Assembly (NCBI GenBank): GCA_964036195.1
Contig: OZ038452.1
Coordinates: forward strand, 4,013,042 to 4,077,041
DNA length: 64,000 bases
Direction of reading: 5' to 3'
Source: Sphaerolaimus hirsutus
Lineage: Eukaryota; Nematoda; Chromadorea; Monhysterida; Sphaerolaimidae
Shown piece after piece: positions 10,501 through 20,500 of the stretch (position 1 is its first letter; each line of letters opens with the position of its first letter). The position numbers were made by a program, and so were the translations under genes. The notes under the pieces are model-generated. The model saw nothing but the letters and a program-made list of their open reading frames with translations, made no database searches and was not told the origin of the DNA.

Positions 10501-11553
10501 GAAACGCAACAAAGACTCGTGGTACATGTATGCTGCGGCCAGCATCACGTACTTGGTGCGCAGGTGCGGCGGGTGCACCCGGTTCAATTCCACCTCGTGG
10601 GGGTCGTGGAAGTAAAAATCTTCCAGCGCCGATTTTTCGAGCAAGAAAACGCCATACGCATGTGCGTAATAGACGTTGTCAAACACGTCGTTGTTCAGGT
10701 CGTGAAACTCGACGTGTGCAATCCCCAACATACCTGCACTCGGGATCGGGTTGCCGGGCATGGTGTATTCGCGGTGCGCGAATGCCAAGCGCTCCGGGCC
10801 GCCATCGTTGCGCTCGCCCGCGCCCAACTCCGGCAGCTCCTTGTAGCGACGGGGCGTGAACGCCACTCGCAGCCGCAGCGAACGCCAGTTCGTTGAGTAG
10901 CGCTGGTAGCCGACCTCGTCGCGCTGCGCGTCGTACTCATGGTCGGCCGGGGCGCGTCCCTGTACGGTTACGACGACGGGCACTGCCACCAATAGGGGGC
11001 TAGCGCTTTTGTTCATGTCCAATTTGATGTCAAATAACTCCCAGTAGTCGGGTTTAGCAGTGCAACGCTGCACATACCTGGCCGTGAACTTCATACCATG
11101 TCTGACGAGCGGCAGGTGCAGCTCCGGGCCGTACTTCTCGTTGATGTTGGCGTACTGAGCCACCACGACCGACGTGCGGCGGTCGCGGGCGCCGCGCGCG
11201 ATGTTGGTCGAGTAAGTGAAGAACGGGTACACGTTGTCGGCGCCGTTCCATTCGTCGTTCTCGGCCAGCTCGGCCAGCGCGTCGTCGTGAAGTCGCACGT
11301 GGGCTTGGTAGTATTCCCGGTCTGCAGTGTCGTGTCTCCAATAGACACGGTCCACCCAGCCGGCGAACATCCGCTTCGCGTAGACGGGCGGCGGGGGCCG
11401 CTGGTTCTCACCCCACTGGTGATCCACCTTGGGGGGCGGTATGGTGGCGCCCGGTTCGCCACGTTGGGTGGTGGCTTTCGTGAAGCCCGAGCCCGCGGCG
11501 CTGGCGCGCCGGCCATTGTGCTGCCGTTTGGCGCCCATGCTCCTTCCGGCCAT
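7549..11553 (-). CDS. Upf1-like superfamily 1 helicase, ORF3 of the retrotransposon
   Basis: This 1334-residue protein carries a full SF1 helicase motif set. They are a Q-like GGQAK (574-578), Walker A SPFGTGKTT (600-608), motif Ia TIVTCTVNSATDESARRAV (649-667), motif II IVDEAS (894-899), and motif III LLFGDSKQL (922-930). After these come motif IV VFRGHPQLIN (968-977), motif V region TADKAQAREAEV (1104-1115), and motif VI GNVATSRSR (1152-1160) with its two arginines. The order and wording are those of the Upf1/SF1B branch (5'-3' helicases on RNA or DNA). Motif V has AQARE where the family usually has FQGRE. The first 570 residues match no domain I know. About 225 residues separate motifs Ia and II and include an acidic run (810-822). 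The tail after 1200 is acidic and proline/alanine-rich. The ORF starts at its own ATG 262 bases after pol, in a different frame, and is visibly more GC-rich than pol, which fits host-gene capture. All catalytic residues are intact. The substrate and role are unknown. Confidence 0.9.
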   Translation of the reverse strand: MAGRSMGAKRQHNGRRASAAGSGFTKATTQRGEPGATIPPPKVDHQWGENQRPPPPVYAKRMFAGWVDRVYWRHDTADREYYQAHVRLHDDALAELAENDEWNGADNVYPFFTYSTNIARGARDRRTSVVVAQYANINEKYGPELHLPLVRHGMKFTARYVQRCTAKPDYWELFDIKLDMNKSASPLLVAVPVVVTVQGRAPADHEYDAQRDEVGYQRYSTNWRSLRLRVAFTPRRYKELPELGAGERNDGGPERLAFAHREYTMPGNPIPSAGMLGIAHVEFHDLNNDVFDNVYYAHAYGVFLLEKSALEDFYFHDPHEVELNRVHPPHLRTKYVMLAAAYMYHESLLRFRAARATAVRALIEWEATDAGTKACITINRPDLADAVNDEQEQTDEQQRRANVQINALPQLLVGAGPMSVLTLTRAMPDDDRPDPTQPKLQLRVATLEVSPERAVIMGNLDLKLSQAALPSELENGDYMVRTTNESPNYVRTMRSLQGAIERLNEGWRPSNICSGNVLKLGDQIAIAIVYDDRLSDTFTQWSHIRATAAPLEDEIRQGTSEALLVSKPGEFKPLGGQAKTLAAVLAALKLAWPLLLMCDSPFGTGKTTVQNQVAYMCSLYFNQFNGRPFPDSNSTLSSDITSNAKYHSTIVTCTVNSATDESARRAVQNMQRTGRDGVHDAVRRLLLGRKQWSELPAAQVKDMLQEPGYVEYLKLRAAFAVRVLSPLLETQEVYSDLAVDDLPALHKIAQDTPFSVARIDAQWIELVDQYWAVKTEYETVHSIVAGPNQTPQQVMKALMEKVPHLVVTGEDDDEEWDDDNDEVVAGRTGVDVNDPDLEDTDWGRVLRRAARRYAKGTVKLHKYVLDLLQPGQIHVTVDSTHDVRIKHIRYCAMIVDEASLAMNISMVTALNPVSLPHNGLVLLFGDSKQLTRKVQTQRWVEPFLNPSPSLIDGLTASKMCPLLRLETVFRGHPQLINANSHAAYEGRLRPYHQKSPCRDDNLPRMPGDHVPIPLSTVINHTGLETKEGTSTVNVPEQLIVVQLVKHFVELANQGGVPWSDLSRADAILVVTFYAAQQRALIDKLATDPSLKHYGREFWATRVLTADKAQAREAEVTIVSCVRSSEPPARDRLTTQYSQQTTRVGFVAQLERGNVATSRSRCARVVVANVETLLWSDFFHIFFSYEFASAGLYQYHAEKIWGPRIWTWSPDWRPQAHCPEHQYNDDDEAAQTELAQPDVNMDEPVDVQNAPQPADEPLPYDPTDEVEDIASTSDGDGDDATFSAPEEEALLAPDGDIEPDEPVAVAAPAPAKEDDMQPEVATEEDVPMEGTDEGV

Positions 11554-11815
11554 ATTACGTTTTTAAGTTTTAAGGAAGAGTGCAATTAATCACAATCAAT
11601 CACCGGCACTGCAGTGGACTCTCGGAGCCCACTAGTGTACCAGCGAATTTACAACCGCACTCACACGCACATGAACACGCAGTCACACGCACTTGGGATC
11701 ACAAGTTCGTCAAACTTACGTGATGAGGGAATTATTCGAATTACGGGAACACAATTAATTAATTTGTTCAGTGGCTACGTCGATAGCCACTTAAGGGCTT
11801 TACCGCAATGAGAGT
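11554..11815 (-). other. Inter-ORF spacer between pol and helicase
   Basis: The spacer holds no ORF of note. On the element strand, a pyrimidine-poor TCCACTGCAG about 60 bases before the helicase ATG is a possible 3' splice site, so ORF3 could be read from a spliced RNA as retroviral env is. That is an inference only. The spacer begins with a compact stem-loop (11771-11790). Confidence 0.4.
11771..11790 (-). other. Perfect stem-loop just after the pol stop codon
   Basis: GTGGCTA CGTCGA TAGCCAC is a 7-bp perfect stem with a 6-base loop, starting about 26 bases beyond the pol stop codon. It could be an RNA structure affecting 3' processing, termination or ORF3 expression. No function is shown by sequence alone. 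Confidence 0.5.
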
Positions 11816-14599
11816 CTAAGTAGGGCCGAGATTCTGCGTGCAGGTGGGGATAATGTTTTCGAGCGTTGGTTTACAGCGATCCGCATGCACTACATAAATC
11901 TTATCATTAGTATCATTATAAATAGTTACAAGCGGATGAGCATAGCGAATGCATTCGTAGGGGCCTAAAAAGAAAGCAGCAAATTTTTTACAAGGGCCGG
12001 TCTGATCGGTCAAGCGCGGAGTGAAAATACGGACCGCTTGGCCCGGCTTCAAATTCAAATGGCGGGCGCGGCGATTGGCGTAGTATTGCTCTTTCAATTG
12101 AGCATTCCTAAGCGCGGTATGCGCCGCATTGCGCGCCGCCGAGAGACGCTGCGCGAGCTCGGTAGGTTCACCATGCTTATCTGTCGACTCGGGTAGCATT
12201 GCGCCAGGCGCGGGGGGCGTCAACATTCTTTCCCAGAGCGACGCGGCTGGGCGCCCAAACAAAAGTGCGTATGGCGTGGTGCCCATGGCCGGGTGTTTCG
12301 AGGTATTATACGCGTGCACCGCAGCGCCTAAGTGGTAATCCCAATCGGAATGAGTTTGGTTTACGTAATGGGACACGATTTCCATCAGAACACCGTTTCG
12401 GCGCTCCACCATTCCGTTGCCTTTTGGCATATACGCAAATGAGCGATGCTGAAGGGTATTGAAATACAATAACAATCTTTTGAATGCCCCTTCAACAAAG
12501 CTTGGCGCGTTATCGCTCAAAATGGCGCCGGGTACGCTAAATATGGGAAGAATGTGTAGTAAGAATGCAAATGCTACAGTATCCTGCCGGATATCGGGTA
12601 CCGGAACAGCGATACCAAATCGCGTGCACTGGTCAACGAAAACCAACACGTGTTTATGCCCGCGCCGCGTGCGTGGCAGCGGGCCAACGGCGTCGACTGC
12701 GATGACATCGCCGGGAGATCGCGCGATTTTCCGGCACGCCATCAAAGTCTGCATCGACTGCCTGAGTCCTTTTCGCGCACAACACAAAGGGCACGTGGCG
12801 ACCCAATGCGCGCTTTCGGGGCGCATATTTGGGAACCACGCAAATTCCTGTAATCTTTCAAAAGTTTTCATTATTCCCAAATGTCCCGCTGTAGGGTGAT
12901 TGTGTGCTAGTTCGAATACTAGCGGGCACAGTGAGGCTGGAATACACACAGGATCATACAACTTGATCCCCGGTACTATTGAAGCCTCAGCCCTTTTTCG
13001 CATGATTCCATATTGATCAATGAAAAACGGTGGCACACATTTTCCAGGTGCATCCTTACAAACTTCCATCAAATTCACTATATACGCTTCTTGCATTTGC
13101 AAGCGTTTCAATTCAATTATGGGGACAAACGGGGGCAAAACGTGATCAGTGTGAAAACCGTTGACGCGCACTTCGGTAGCCGCGGGGCCACCAGCCATTG
13201 TTTGTGGACCTACGGTAGTAAGCCCGGTAATTGGCTCCACCCCATTGTTCGCCGGCTGTCGCATGTCCATTGTCCCAGGGTTGTGGTCACGCGCCGCAGA
13301 CTCCGCCCTCGCACGCGCGCGTGTCCTCATTGGTTCCTTGATGGGCGCGCGTCTGGAAACAGTAGCTACCGTATCACACGGGTCGATTGCGGTCTGCGTC
13401 GCGACAGTTTTATTGCGTGATATTTTAATGAGTGCAAATTGCTCAAATGCTTCGTCAAGTTCTAATTTCTCATCGAAAGTTATTGGCGCATCGCGCCTTC
13501 GGGACAGAGCATCTGCGAGCTCATTGCATTTTCCTTTCAAATGCTTAAATGTAATTTGATACGGGGCAATGGCCAATGCGAACTTATGCAATGCGGCGTG
13601 TGGTGTAGCCTCCAAATTGGGGTTCTTCACCCAAGGGATACTTTTGGCATCAGTCCACACTTCAAAGGGGCGCCCCGCCAAGTAGCAATGCCAATTTCGG
13701 ACGCTCTCAAAAATTGCGTAAGCCTCTAGAGTGATGGCGGGCCATCTGCTCTGAACCTCAGTTAACTTCCGGCTGTAGAACGCGCACGCATGCAGTCCAG
13801 ATTTTTCGTCGGCTCGCTGCACCAGCACTCCAGCGACCGCAATTTGTGACGCGTCTGTAATTACGATGAACGTTTTATTTGGGTTCGGGTATTGCAAACA
13901 GGGGCTGTGTAATAATATTTCTTTTAATTGGAAGAAGGCTCTCAGAGCCTCAGGATTGTCGTTGAGATCTACCGGCGCATTTCCATCGTAGTTCTCGCGC
14001 GGACCGGTGCGTGTCAAATTCGATAGCGGCACTGCTATCTCGGCGCATCTGTGTATCATGCGTCTGAAAAATCCCACTGCACCCAAAAACCCTTTGACTT
14101 CCTTGACAGTTTTTGGGAGGGGCCATTCTGAGATAATATTGCGTTTGTCCATGGGAATGCAAATGCCCTTGCGGCCGATCATGAAGCCCAGAAATTTTAC
14201 CGCGGTAATGCGTGCGAAGAAACATTTACGGGGACTAATTTTGAAGTTGTTTTTGATCAATCGATCCAAAATTTGGCCAATGTCACTTAAATGGGTTTTC
14301 CAGTCCTGACTGTAAATTAGCAAGTCGTCAATGTACAATAGCACATTGCGATGAATCAGTCCCGCCATTGCAAGCTCAAAACACCTTTGTGCCAAACTCG
14401 GTGAGCATTTTAATCCCATAGGTAATCTCTTTAATTGGAATTGACCAAAAATATTACGGAACGAAGTGATGTGTCTGTCGTCGGGATGCAGTGCAATATT
14501 ATAGAAAGCCTGGTTAATATCGGCGCTGCTAAAAAAACTTGCAGTTGCTGAGTGCATCCACGGTGTCATCCAGCCTCGGCAATGGGAATTGCGGCGCAT
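11816..14599 (-). CDS. Pol, second part: RT palm to integrase
   Basis: This is a 927-residue frame; only residues from about 22 onward continue the RT domain, the first 21 being out-of-frame lead-in from the overlap with ORF1. RT: FGQFQLKRLPMGLK (51-64), YIDD (89-92), FLGFMIGRKG (136-145). RNase H: TDASQ with D249, WTDAKS with D317, and ELADALSRR with D363. Integrase: an HHCC zinc module (H566/H568/H573 region, C603 and C606) and a catalytic triad D636, D696 and E732 with D,D-35-E spacing. The tail FLGPYECIR (878-886) is a GPY/F-type module. There is no chromodomain. The domain order is classic Ty3/Gypsy. The arginine- and alanine-rich linker 415-445 between RNase H and integrase is poorly conserved in type. 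Translation must continue from ORF1, so the frame break near 14531 matters for activity. Confidence 0.93.
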   Translation of the reverse strand: MRRNSHCRGWMTPWMHSATASFFSSADINQAFYNIALHPDDRHITSFRNIFGQFQLKRLPMGLKCSPSLAQRCFELAMAGLIHRNVLLYIDDLLIYSQDWKTHLSDIGQILDRLIKNNFKISPRKCFFARITAVKFLGFMIGRKGICIPMDKRNIISEWPLPKTVKEVKGFLGAVGFFRRMIHRCAEIAVPLSNLTRTGPRENYDGNAPVDLNDNPEALRAFFQLKEILLHSPCLQYPNPNKTFIVITDASQIAVAGVLVQRADEKSGLHACAFYSRKLTEVQSRWPAITLEAYAIFESVRNWHCYLAGRPFEVWTDAKSIPWVKNPNLEATPHAALHKFALAIAPYQITFKHLKGKCNELADALSRRRDAPITFDEKLELDEAFEQFALIKISRNKTVATQTAIDPCDTVATVSRRAPIKEPMRTRARARAESAARDHNPGTMDMRQPANNGVEPITGLTTVGPQTMAGGPAATEVRVNGFHTDHVLPPFVPIIELKRLQMQEAYIVNLMEVCKDAPGKCVPPFFIDQYGIMRKRAEASIVPGIKLYDPVCIPASLCPLVFELAHNHPTAGHLGIMKTFERLQEFAWFPNMRPESAHWVATCPLCCARKGLRQSMQTLMACRKIARSPGDVIAVDAVGPLPRTRRGHKHVLVFVDQCTRFGIAVPVPDIRQDTVAFAFLLHILPIFSVPGAILSDNAPSFVEGAFKRLLLYFNTLQHRSFAYMPKGNGMVERRNGVLMEIVSHYVNQTHSDWDYHLGAAVHAYNTSKHPAMGTTPYALLFGRPAASLWERMLTPPAPGAMLPESTDKHGEPTELAQRLSAARNAAHTALRNAQLKEQYYANRRARHLNLKPGQAVRIFTPRLTDQTGPCKKFAAFFLGPYECIRYAHPLVTIYNDTNDKIYVVHADRCKPTLENIIPTCTQNLGPT

Positions 14600-17500
14600 G
14601 CAAAACCAAATTTAATCGCCTGTAATCAATGACCATGCGTTTAGAACCATCAGGTTTAGAAACGACTAGTGTGGGAGCGCAGTATGGGCTTGTACTTGTT
14701 TCAATTATGTCGTGTTCAATTAGACAGCGCAGGTGCTTTTCTAAGTATTGTTGGTCGTCCAGGCTCAACCGATACATGCGGCACGCAATCGGTTTTCGAT
14801 CGGTTAATTGTAGCCGATAATCAACCAATTCGCTGTACCCTATGTCGTACTTGTGTCTCGCAAAGGCGCCTTTGTGCTTCAAAAGTACGGCTGCAAGTTC
14901 CTTGCGCTCATTTTCCGACAATGTTTGGGGCACAGAAAATTCCATTTCGTGTCCATCTGGACATTTCACATGCAATGGCTCACCTAATTGGTCTTCAATT
15001 ACCTTTTCTGGAACGCTTGAAGAAACCGGCTCTGTCGCTTCATTGGCGCGGCACTGCCGTATCCATTCCTCAGGGGGGTCGCCGGCTTTGACTTTCAAAA
15101 CACAGTCGACGGGCTCAACCAAACCGATTTTTTGCTCCATCTGCAAGGTAACCGGTTGATCACGCACGTTTGCAACCCTCATTAGAAACACTTCGTCACT
15201 TGTTTCATATGCTGCAGATGCGGCAACTACCCCATCCTTCAGGTTTACGGATTCCAGCCCAGTGACAGTAAATGTGCGATAACTAACTGGAGCTGACAGG
15301 TGCACCGGCACCATTGCTTCATGCCTTGCCTTGATTTCGGTAGCCGCTGTGACTAATGCAAATACTGCACGAATCTGCACGTCCGGCTTGTGGTTATCAA
15401 ATGGAATGCTGACGCCTACTGAGGGGATTTTTAAGAGGCGCGCGGGCATATCAATTATCATGTGCCGCAGCACATCCGTGCCCAAAATTAAATTGTCAAC
15501 CAGGCCATCGATGGCTTGAAAAACGACACGAAATGTGTGTCCCCCAATGTCAATGGGCATTTCCAACTGACCAATTATCATTAGTTTGGAATCCGCAGCG
15601 CATCGCATGTGAGAAATGGGAGAAGTTTCTTCAACGGCGTCGTGTCCATGCCGATGCTCCTGGAACACATCCCTGCTGCACAGCGAGCGCATGGCGCCAG
15701 TGTCCAGCAAGCATCTGTGGTACATGATGCCGTCCATGCACACGGGCACCGCAGGACTGTAATAGACATGCACAGGCCCGTTCCGCCTCGCGACGACAGA
15801 CTTTATATTTTCCTGTTCATCTTTTGATAGCGTAATCATTCTAATTCTATCCACTGGTGGGCTCATGGAAATTTCCGCCATTTCTAATTGGTGATTATAT
15901 TCAATTGATGGGAACATCTGTACCGTTACCGTGTCATCTGATGCGTACTCGGACGCACCTGTTGTCGGATTCAACACGGTCAGTCGGCCGTCATAACTTT
16001 TCATAAAGCTACGCTTACCTGTGTCTCTGTGTCGGGTAATTAGCGGCCTTGACTTCCGTTGCAGTCGTCGGCGCGCACGTTCAATTAGCGTCGTAGCTGC
16101 CGGGGGCGCGGCGGCTAACAAAGCTGCTAATAAATACTGGCAGGTCACTATGGCGCACACCAGGTAAATCCATATCTGCAGCCATGACCTCAAGGCGTCA
16201 AAATCCCAAAATCCCACGCTTATCATTGACCTGGCCATTAATCGATGCGATTGTAAACTGCCATCAACTGCATGCGTCGGCATTCCATGCACGCGTCGCA
16301 CAATCGCGTATGAGTGCCACACGTCGTTCAGCGTGGTGGTCGGCAGCAGCTCAGACAAATTGTACATTGTCGTTGCGGCAAAGATCTGATGGTGTACGTC
16401 CGTCGGTCGTTCGAGCTGCCACCTGTGAGGGAAACTGTGGGTGTTGTAAACGGGGATATGTTCCAGGGCGCCTTTCTCAGGTAAGTACTTATACCACTGC
16501 CCATGCAATTTCAACACACGGTTGTGGCGATTCGTGCACGTTCCCATAACCGGCTGGAACAGAAGGGCATTTGTAATTGTATCCAAATGCAAGGTCACGT
16601 TCTGTCCATGTAATTTCATTCGTATTGGGACCGTGGCGTGGCACGCGCCTTTACCTGTTTCGGTGCCCAACTGATAAGTCTTTACCGCAAAGCACTTATG
16701 CACTAGAAATCCGTCTGGCGCCGCCTTGGCCAATATCTCATTGTCGCGCATGTACCAGCGCGCTGTGGTCGTCGGGTGCTCGGTCATAGCTAAGCGGAGA
16801 AGTTCCTGAAAATGTTGCACATGCCTACAAGTAGACACGGCCTGTGCACGCATTGTTTGCTCAGATGTCTCGTACACCGCTTGCATCGCTGCGGCCAAGT
16901 GACCGGTGTCCACTACGCCAAACCCGGGGCGTGCTGCGCGACGCTTTTCCCGCACATACCTAATTGGGGGGATTTCGAACGGTGCTACAACAATATCCTG
17001 GTCTGATTTCCATAATTTTTTACCACATGAAATGATTTCTTCTTTTACTCGAAATGACAATGCCAAAGTGTGATCACGCGCGAGCCAAATATCTTGTCTA
17101 ATTAGCCCAGCTATTTCTTGCCATTTCTCATAGGGGCATTCAGCCTTTGGATTTGGTTTCCAGACTAATTGGCTACCGTCGGGCAGGGTACAGGTGCCCT
17201 CCTTGTAATTACACTTTGACACCTCTCCTAGCGTACTTTGCATGACCTTGGCGCCGTAGCGCATGCGTACATCTCCCTTAAACAACCCACACTGCGGGGT
17301 CTTGGTAATTAACCAGCTGCAACAGTACAGCCCGTGCCCCGAATAACTTACGTTTGTCGGGTATTGAGTGTCCCATGCATTGCTCAGCTCGTCCACTGGC
17401 TGAAGTGCGCCGTCGTTGCACTTATGGTACTTCATCATGCTCTCACACTCCGAGGGATCTACCGCACGCGGCTGCGAGTCAAAATGTTCCAAAGTGACGT

Positions 17501-20500
17501 CACCCCAAAAGTTCTGGTATGTATGAGCAGACCGCGTGGCCGCTACACATCGATATGCGGTGGCACGATACTCTACCATATTGCGTTTGTAAATGGTGAG
17601 TTTCAGGGGAACCGGCTTAGTCAAAGACACAGCAGAATCGACTAACGCGGTGCAGTTAGGCAAGTCGGGGTAGGTGTACAAGTCGTAGTGATCGGTCAGG
17701 TCGCTGCACAGCAGTGGCGTGTCCGGCATCGTCGAGGCCGCCGCCAAAGGAATCAAGCTCAGGCACGCCATCACCGCGGCGATGGTGAACACTGTAAACA
17801 AGGCGCCAAAGACTTGATTATTATACGGTGGTTCAGAATAAGCTCGCTGGCGAGGTACTGCGGACGTTTTGTCTCTAAATTCGGCCATTTTGTCAACGCA
17901 TGTGCTCGAGAACGTACGCGGGGACAAAATCACAGGGGGCTCATTTAGGAATGGGTCCAATGGGGCGTCACGCAAAACCCTCCACTCGATTCTAGTAAGC
18001 GTATCATTGTGGTCGTCATGCGGGCGACAGTCTGGGAGCACCACACAATCTTCATCCTTCAGATCATGCATTGCAGTGCGCCGCAGGTAATCTAACCAAC
18101 TGGTACGAAATAGAATTGACGAGGCTTCGCGTTGATACGCCCAGTGGCTAATCCACTGTTCTCGATCTACCATGAGCGCGTGCATTTTGCACTGAAGGCT
18201 AGCTACAGGTTGCTCCTCCATCTCCTCCTCTTCAGGAGCTTCCGGTTCCAGCCCTTGCAATGACAATATTTGATCATGATGGAAGAGAATTCTAGCGTAA
18301 GACGGCGATGACTCGGTCACGGCCTTGTAAGTGCATTCACCCACCTGTGTCACTGTCGTCGGGTTCAGCAGCGGCACGCTGCTGCTCTGGCCTTGCTGCG
18401 ATTCCAACGGCCGTTGCGCCGGTTGTGGCTGCGGGTGCCATCCTATGGCCGCGGGCTGCTGGCTCTGGACGTACACAGGCTGCATCATCTGCGAGGAAGG
18501 CACGGTCATAGGTTGACTTAATTGCATCGGTACCCATCCTCCTGGATACCCAAAGTTTTGTGGATATTGTCCTCCCTGTCCACGGCCTCGCCCTCGGCCG
18601 CCACCTCTACCGCGCGCACGGAAGTCGCCTCCGCGGCCACGCTGATTGCTATCGTTGCCAGCAGATGGCTCGGGAGGGGGCTTATTTGGACATTGGTAGC
18701 GGAAGTGATCAGGAGATCCACATTCCCAACATCCATTTTCAAACCTTTTGGGCGGTAACTCACGCCTCGGGCGCGGCGCACCCATCATCTTAGCTTCCTG
18801 GGCGTCGAGTTTTTTCTGCCGCTCGTCGAGCGCCCGCTCCTTGGCCTTGAGCTTCGCATTCTCGGCACTCTCGGCCTCCATCGACTGGACCGAGGGGTGC
18901 AGGTTCATGGCCATGATGCGCTCCATGACCTGATTCGACGTCTCGGCGACGATCTCGCCGGCCGACTTCGCATGTTCCTTCTGAACGGTTTCAAGATTTT
19001 TGTAACTTTCTTGCATGCGCGCATTATCAACTAATTCCTTCCAACTTATATTGGCGTGCACCGCCAGGTTGTGCCTAATGTCCTTATCCAACCCCTGGTG
19101 AAACTTAGTGATGCACATGCCTTCCCTTTGGGCGGAGTGCAGCATTGGGTATGCGCGTTTTACCGCACGTTCCAACCTAGTTGCCCAATCCAGCACAGAT
19201 TCAGTGGGACTTTGAGTTGATTCGATAAACTCGCGCTGTGCATGATGCTGAGCGTTTGGATTTGCAAACAATTCTTCCAAACGATCCATCATGGCTTTGT
19301 AATCAAGTGCGCGCAGTTCCCGCCTTCTAGCTACGAAAATAGAATTGGCATTCTTTTGTAAAAAGATAGGCAGCAACTTTTGCCTAGAACGCATTGAAAC
19401 ACCTAGCGCATCACACAAAATGTCCCACTTACGTCTCCAGTCCTTGAAACTCTTGTCAGCCCTTCCGGTGAATGCATCGCACTGCGTAGCCAGGGCGGTC
19501 AGCGTAGCAGCCGTGCCGTGCGGCACCTGGTGCTGCGCCAGGTAGTCTGGATCCGTAGGATTAGGTGCGGGTGAAATCGATCCTGACGATCCTGGGGAGG
19601 AGGGGCCCGGCTGTCCCGCCAAATTGATTACGCTGGTAGCTGGTTGCGCCGTGGCGTTTGCAGGCGCAGGTGCCGCTCCACTGCCGCCCGCTGATCCGCT
19701 TACACTCGCCGGCGGGGGTACAGTCTGCGCGGTTGTGTTCCCAGGGGCTGTTCCCGCGCCTAAAGTAGCATTAGCTGCCGATGCTATAGGTGCGATTAAT
19801 CCCCTATTAGAACAAAACGCCAAAAATTGAGTGGTGGCCTGCTCCAGCGCGCTAGGGTTACCTACGCTGGTGTACATACTCAGGCCTAGTCTTATGGCCT
19901 GTAGCTTATTTTTATCTGCTGTGGAAGCATTGACTGAAATCGCCGCTGGTCCCGCGCGACTAAGTTCCCCAGACCACTGGTGCAATAGTTGTATCATGCC
20001 CGGGAAGGTCCAACCTTCTCTAGTGTACCCAGTGGTTTCCCTGCCCGGGTCCGCCGCGGTCGCCGCCGTCAGGATCTGGCCCGGCGTCACTTGGTTGGCT
20101 GCCGCCGCCGGGGTAGTCGTCACCGTTGTGAGCGTGGCCGGCGCGGTCGTCACACTCGAACCTGGGGGCGGAGTGCTAGTCATTCTACTTTGATTTATGG
20201 GAGACGGTCCTACGATTCTACGCCGTGCTCTATTCGAAGAGACACAGCTTTCAATCGAGCCTTGCGCAGATGCAAGCTCACGTGGTGTGGAAGAACTTCG
20301 CGGGGCACTTAATTGAAGCTCCCCCAATGAATTTTCCGCCTCTTCGAGCTCTTCGGCTAACGAGGGAAATTCAATATTTATATCTGGGATCGCTACTGGG
20401 GTGTCAATTAGATTTACGGAAGTCTCACCACTTCTACGCTGGTATGCAGACGAACTCACGGGCTCGTCTTCACCAGCGTACCCTGCTGAATCAGCCTGTG

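Noticed and set aside
7549-11553. Helitron (RepHel) origin of the helicase
   Set aside because: The motifs are Upf1-like SF1B, not Pif1-like, there is no Rep nuclease or Helitron end, and the ORF lies between integrase and LTR.
14531-14537. Programmed -1 frameshift as normal Pol expression
   Set aside because: It is not excluded but is placed inside the RT catalytic domain rather than between domains; an indel or sequence error is the simpler reading.
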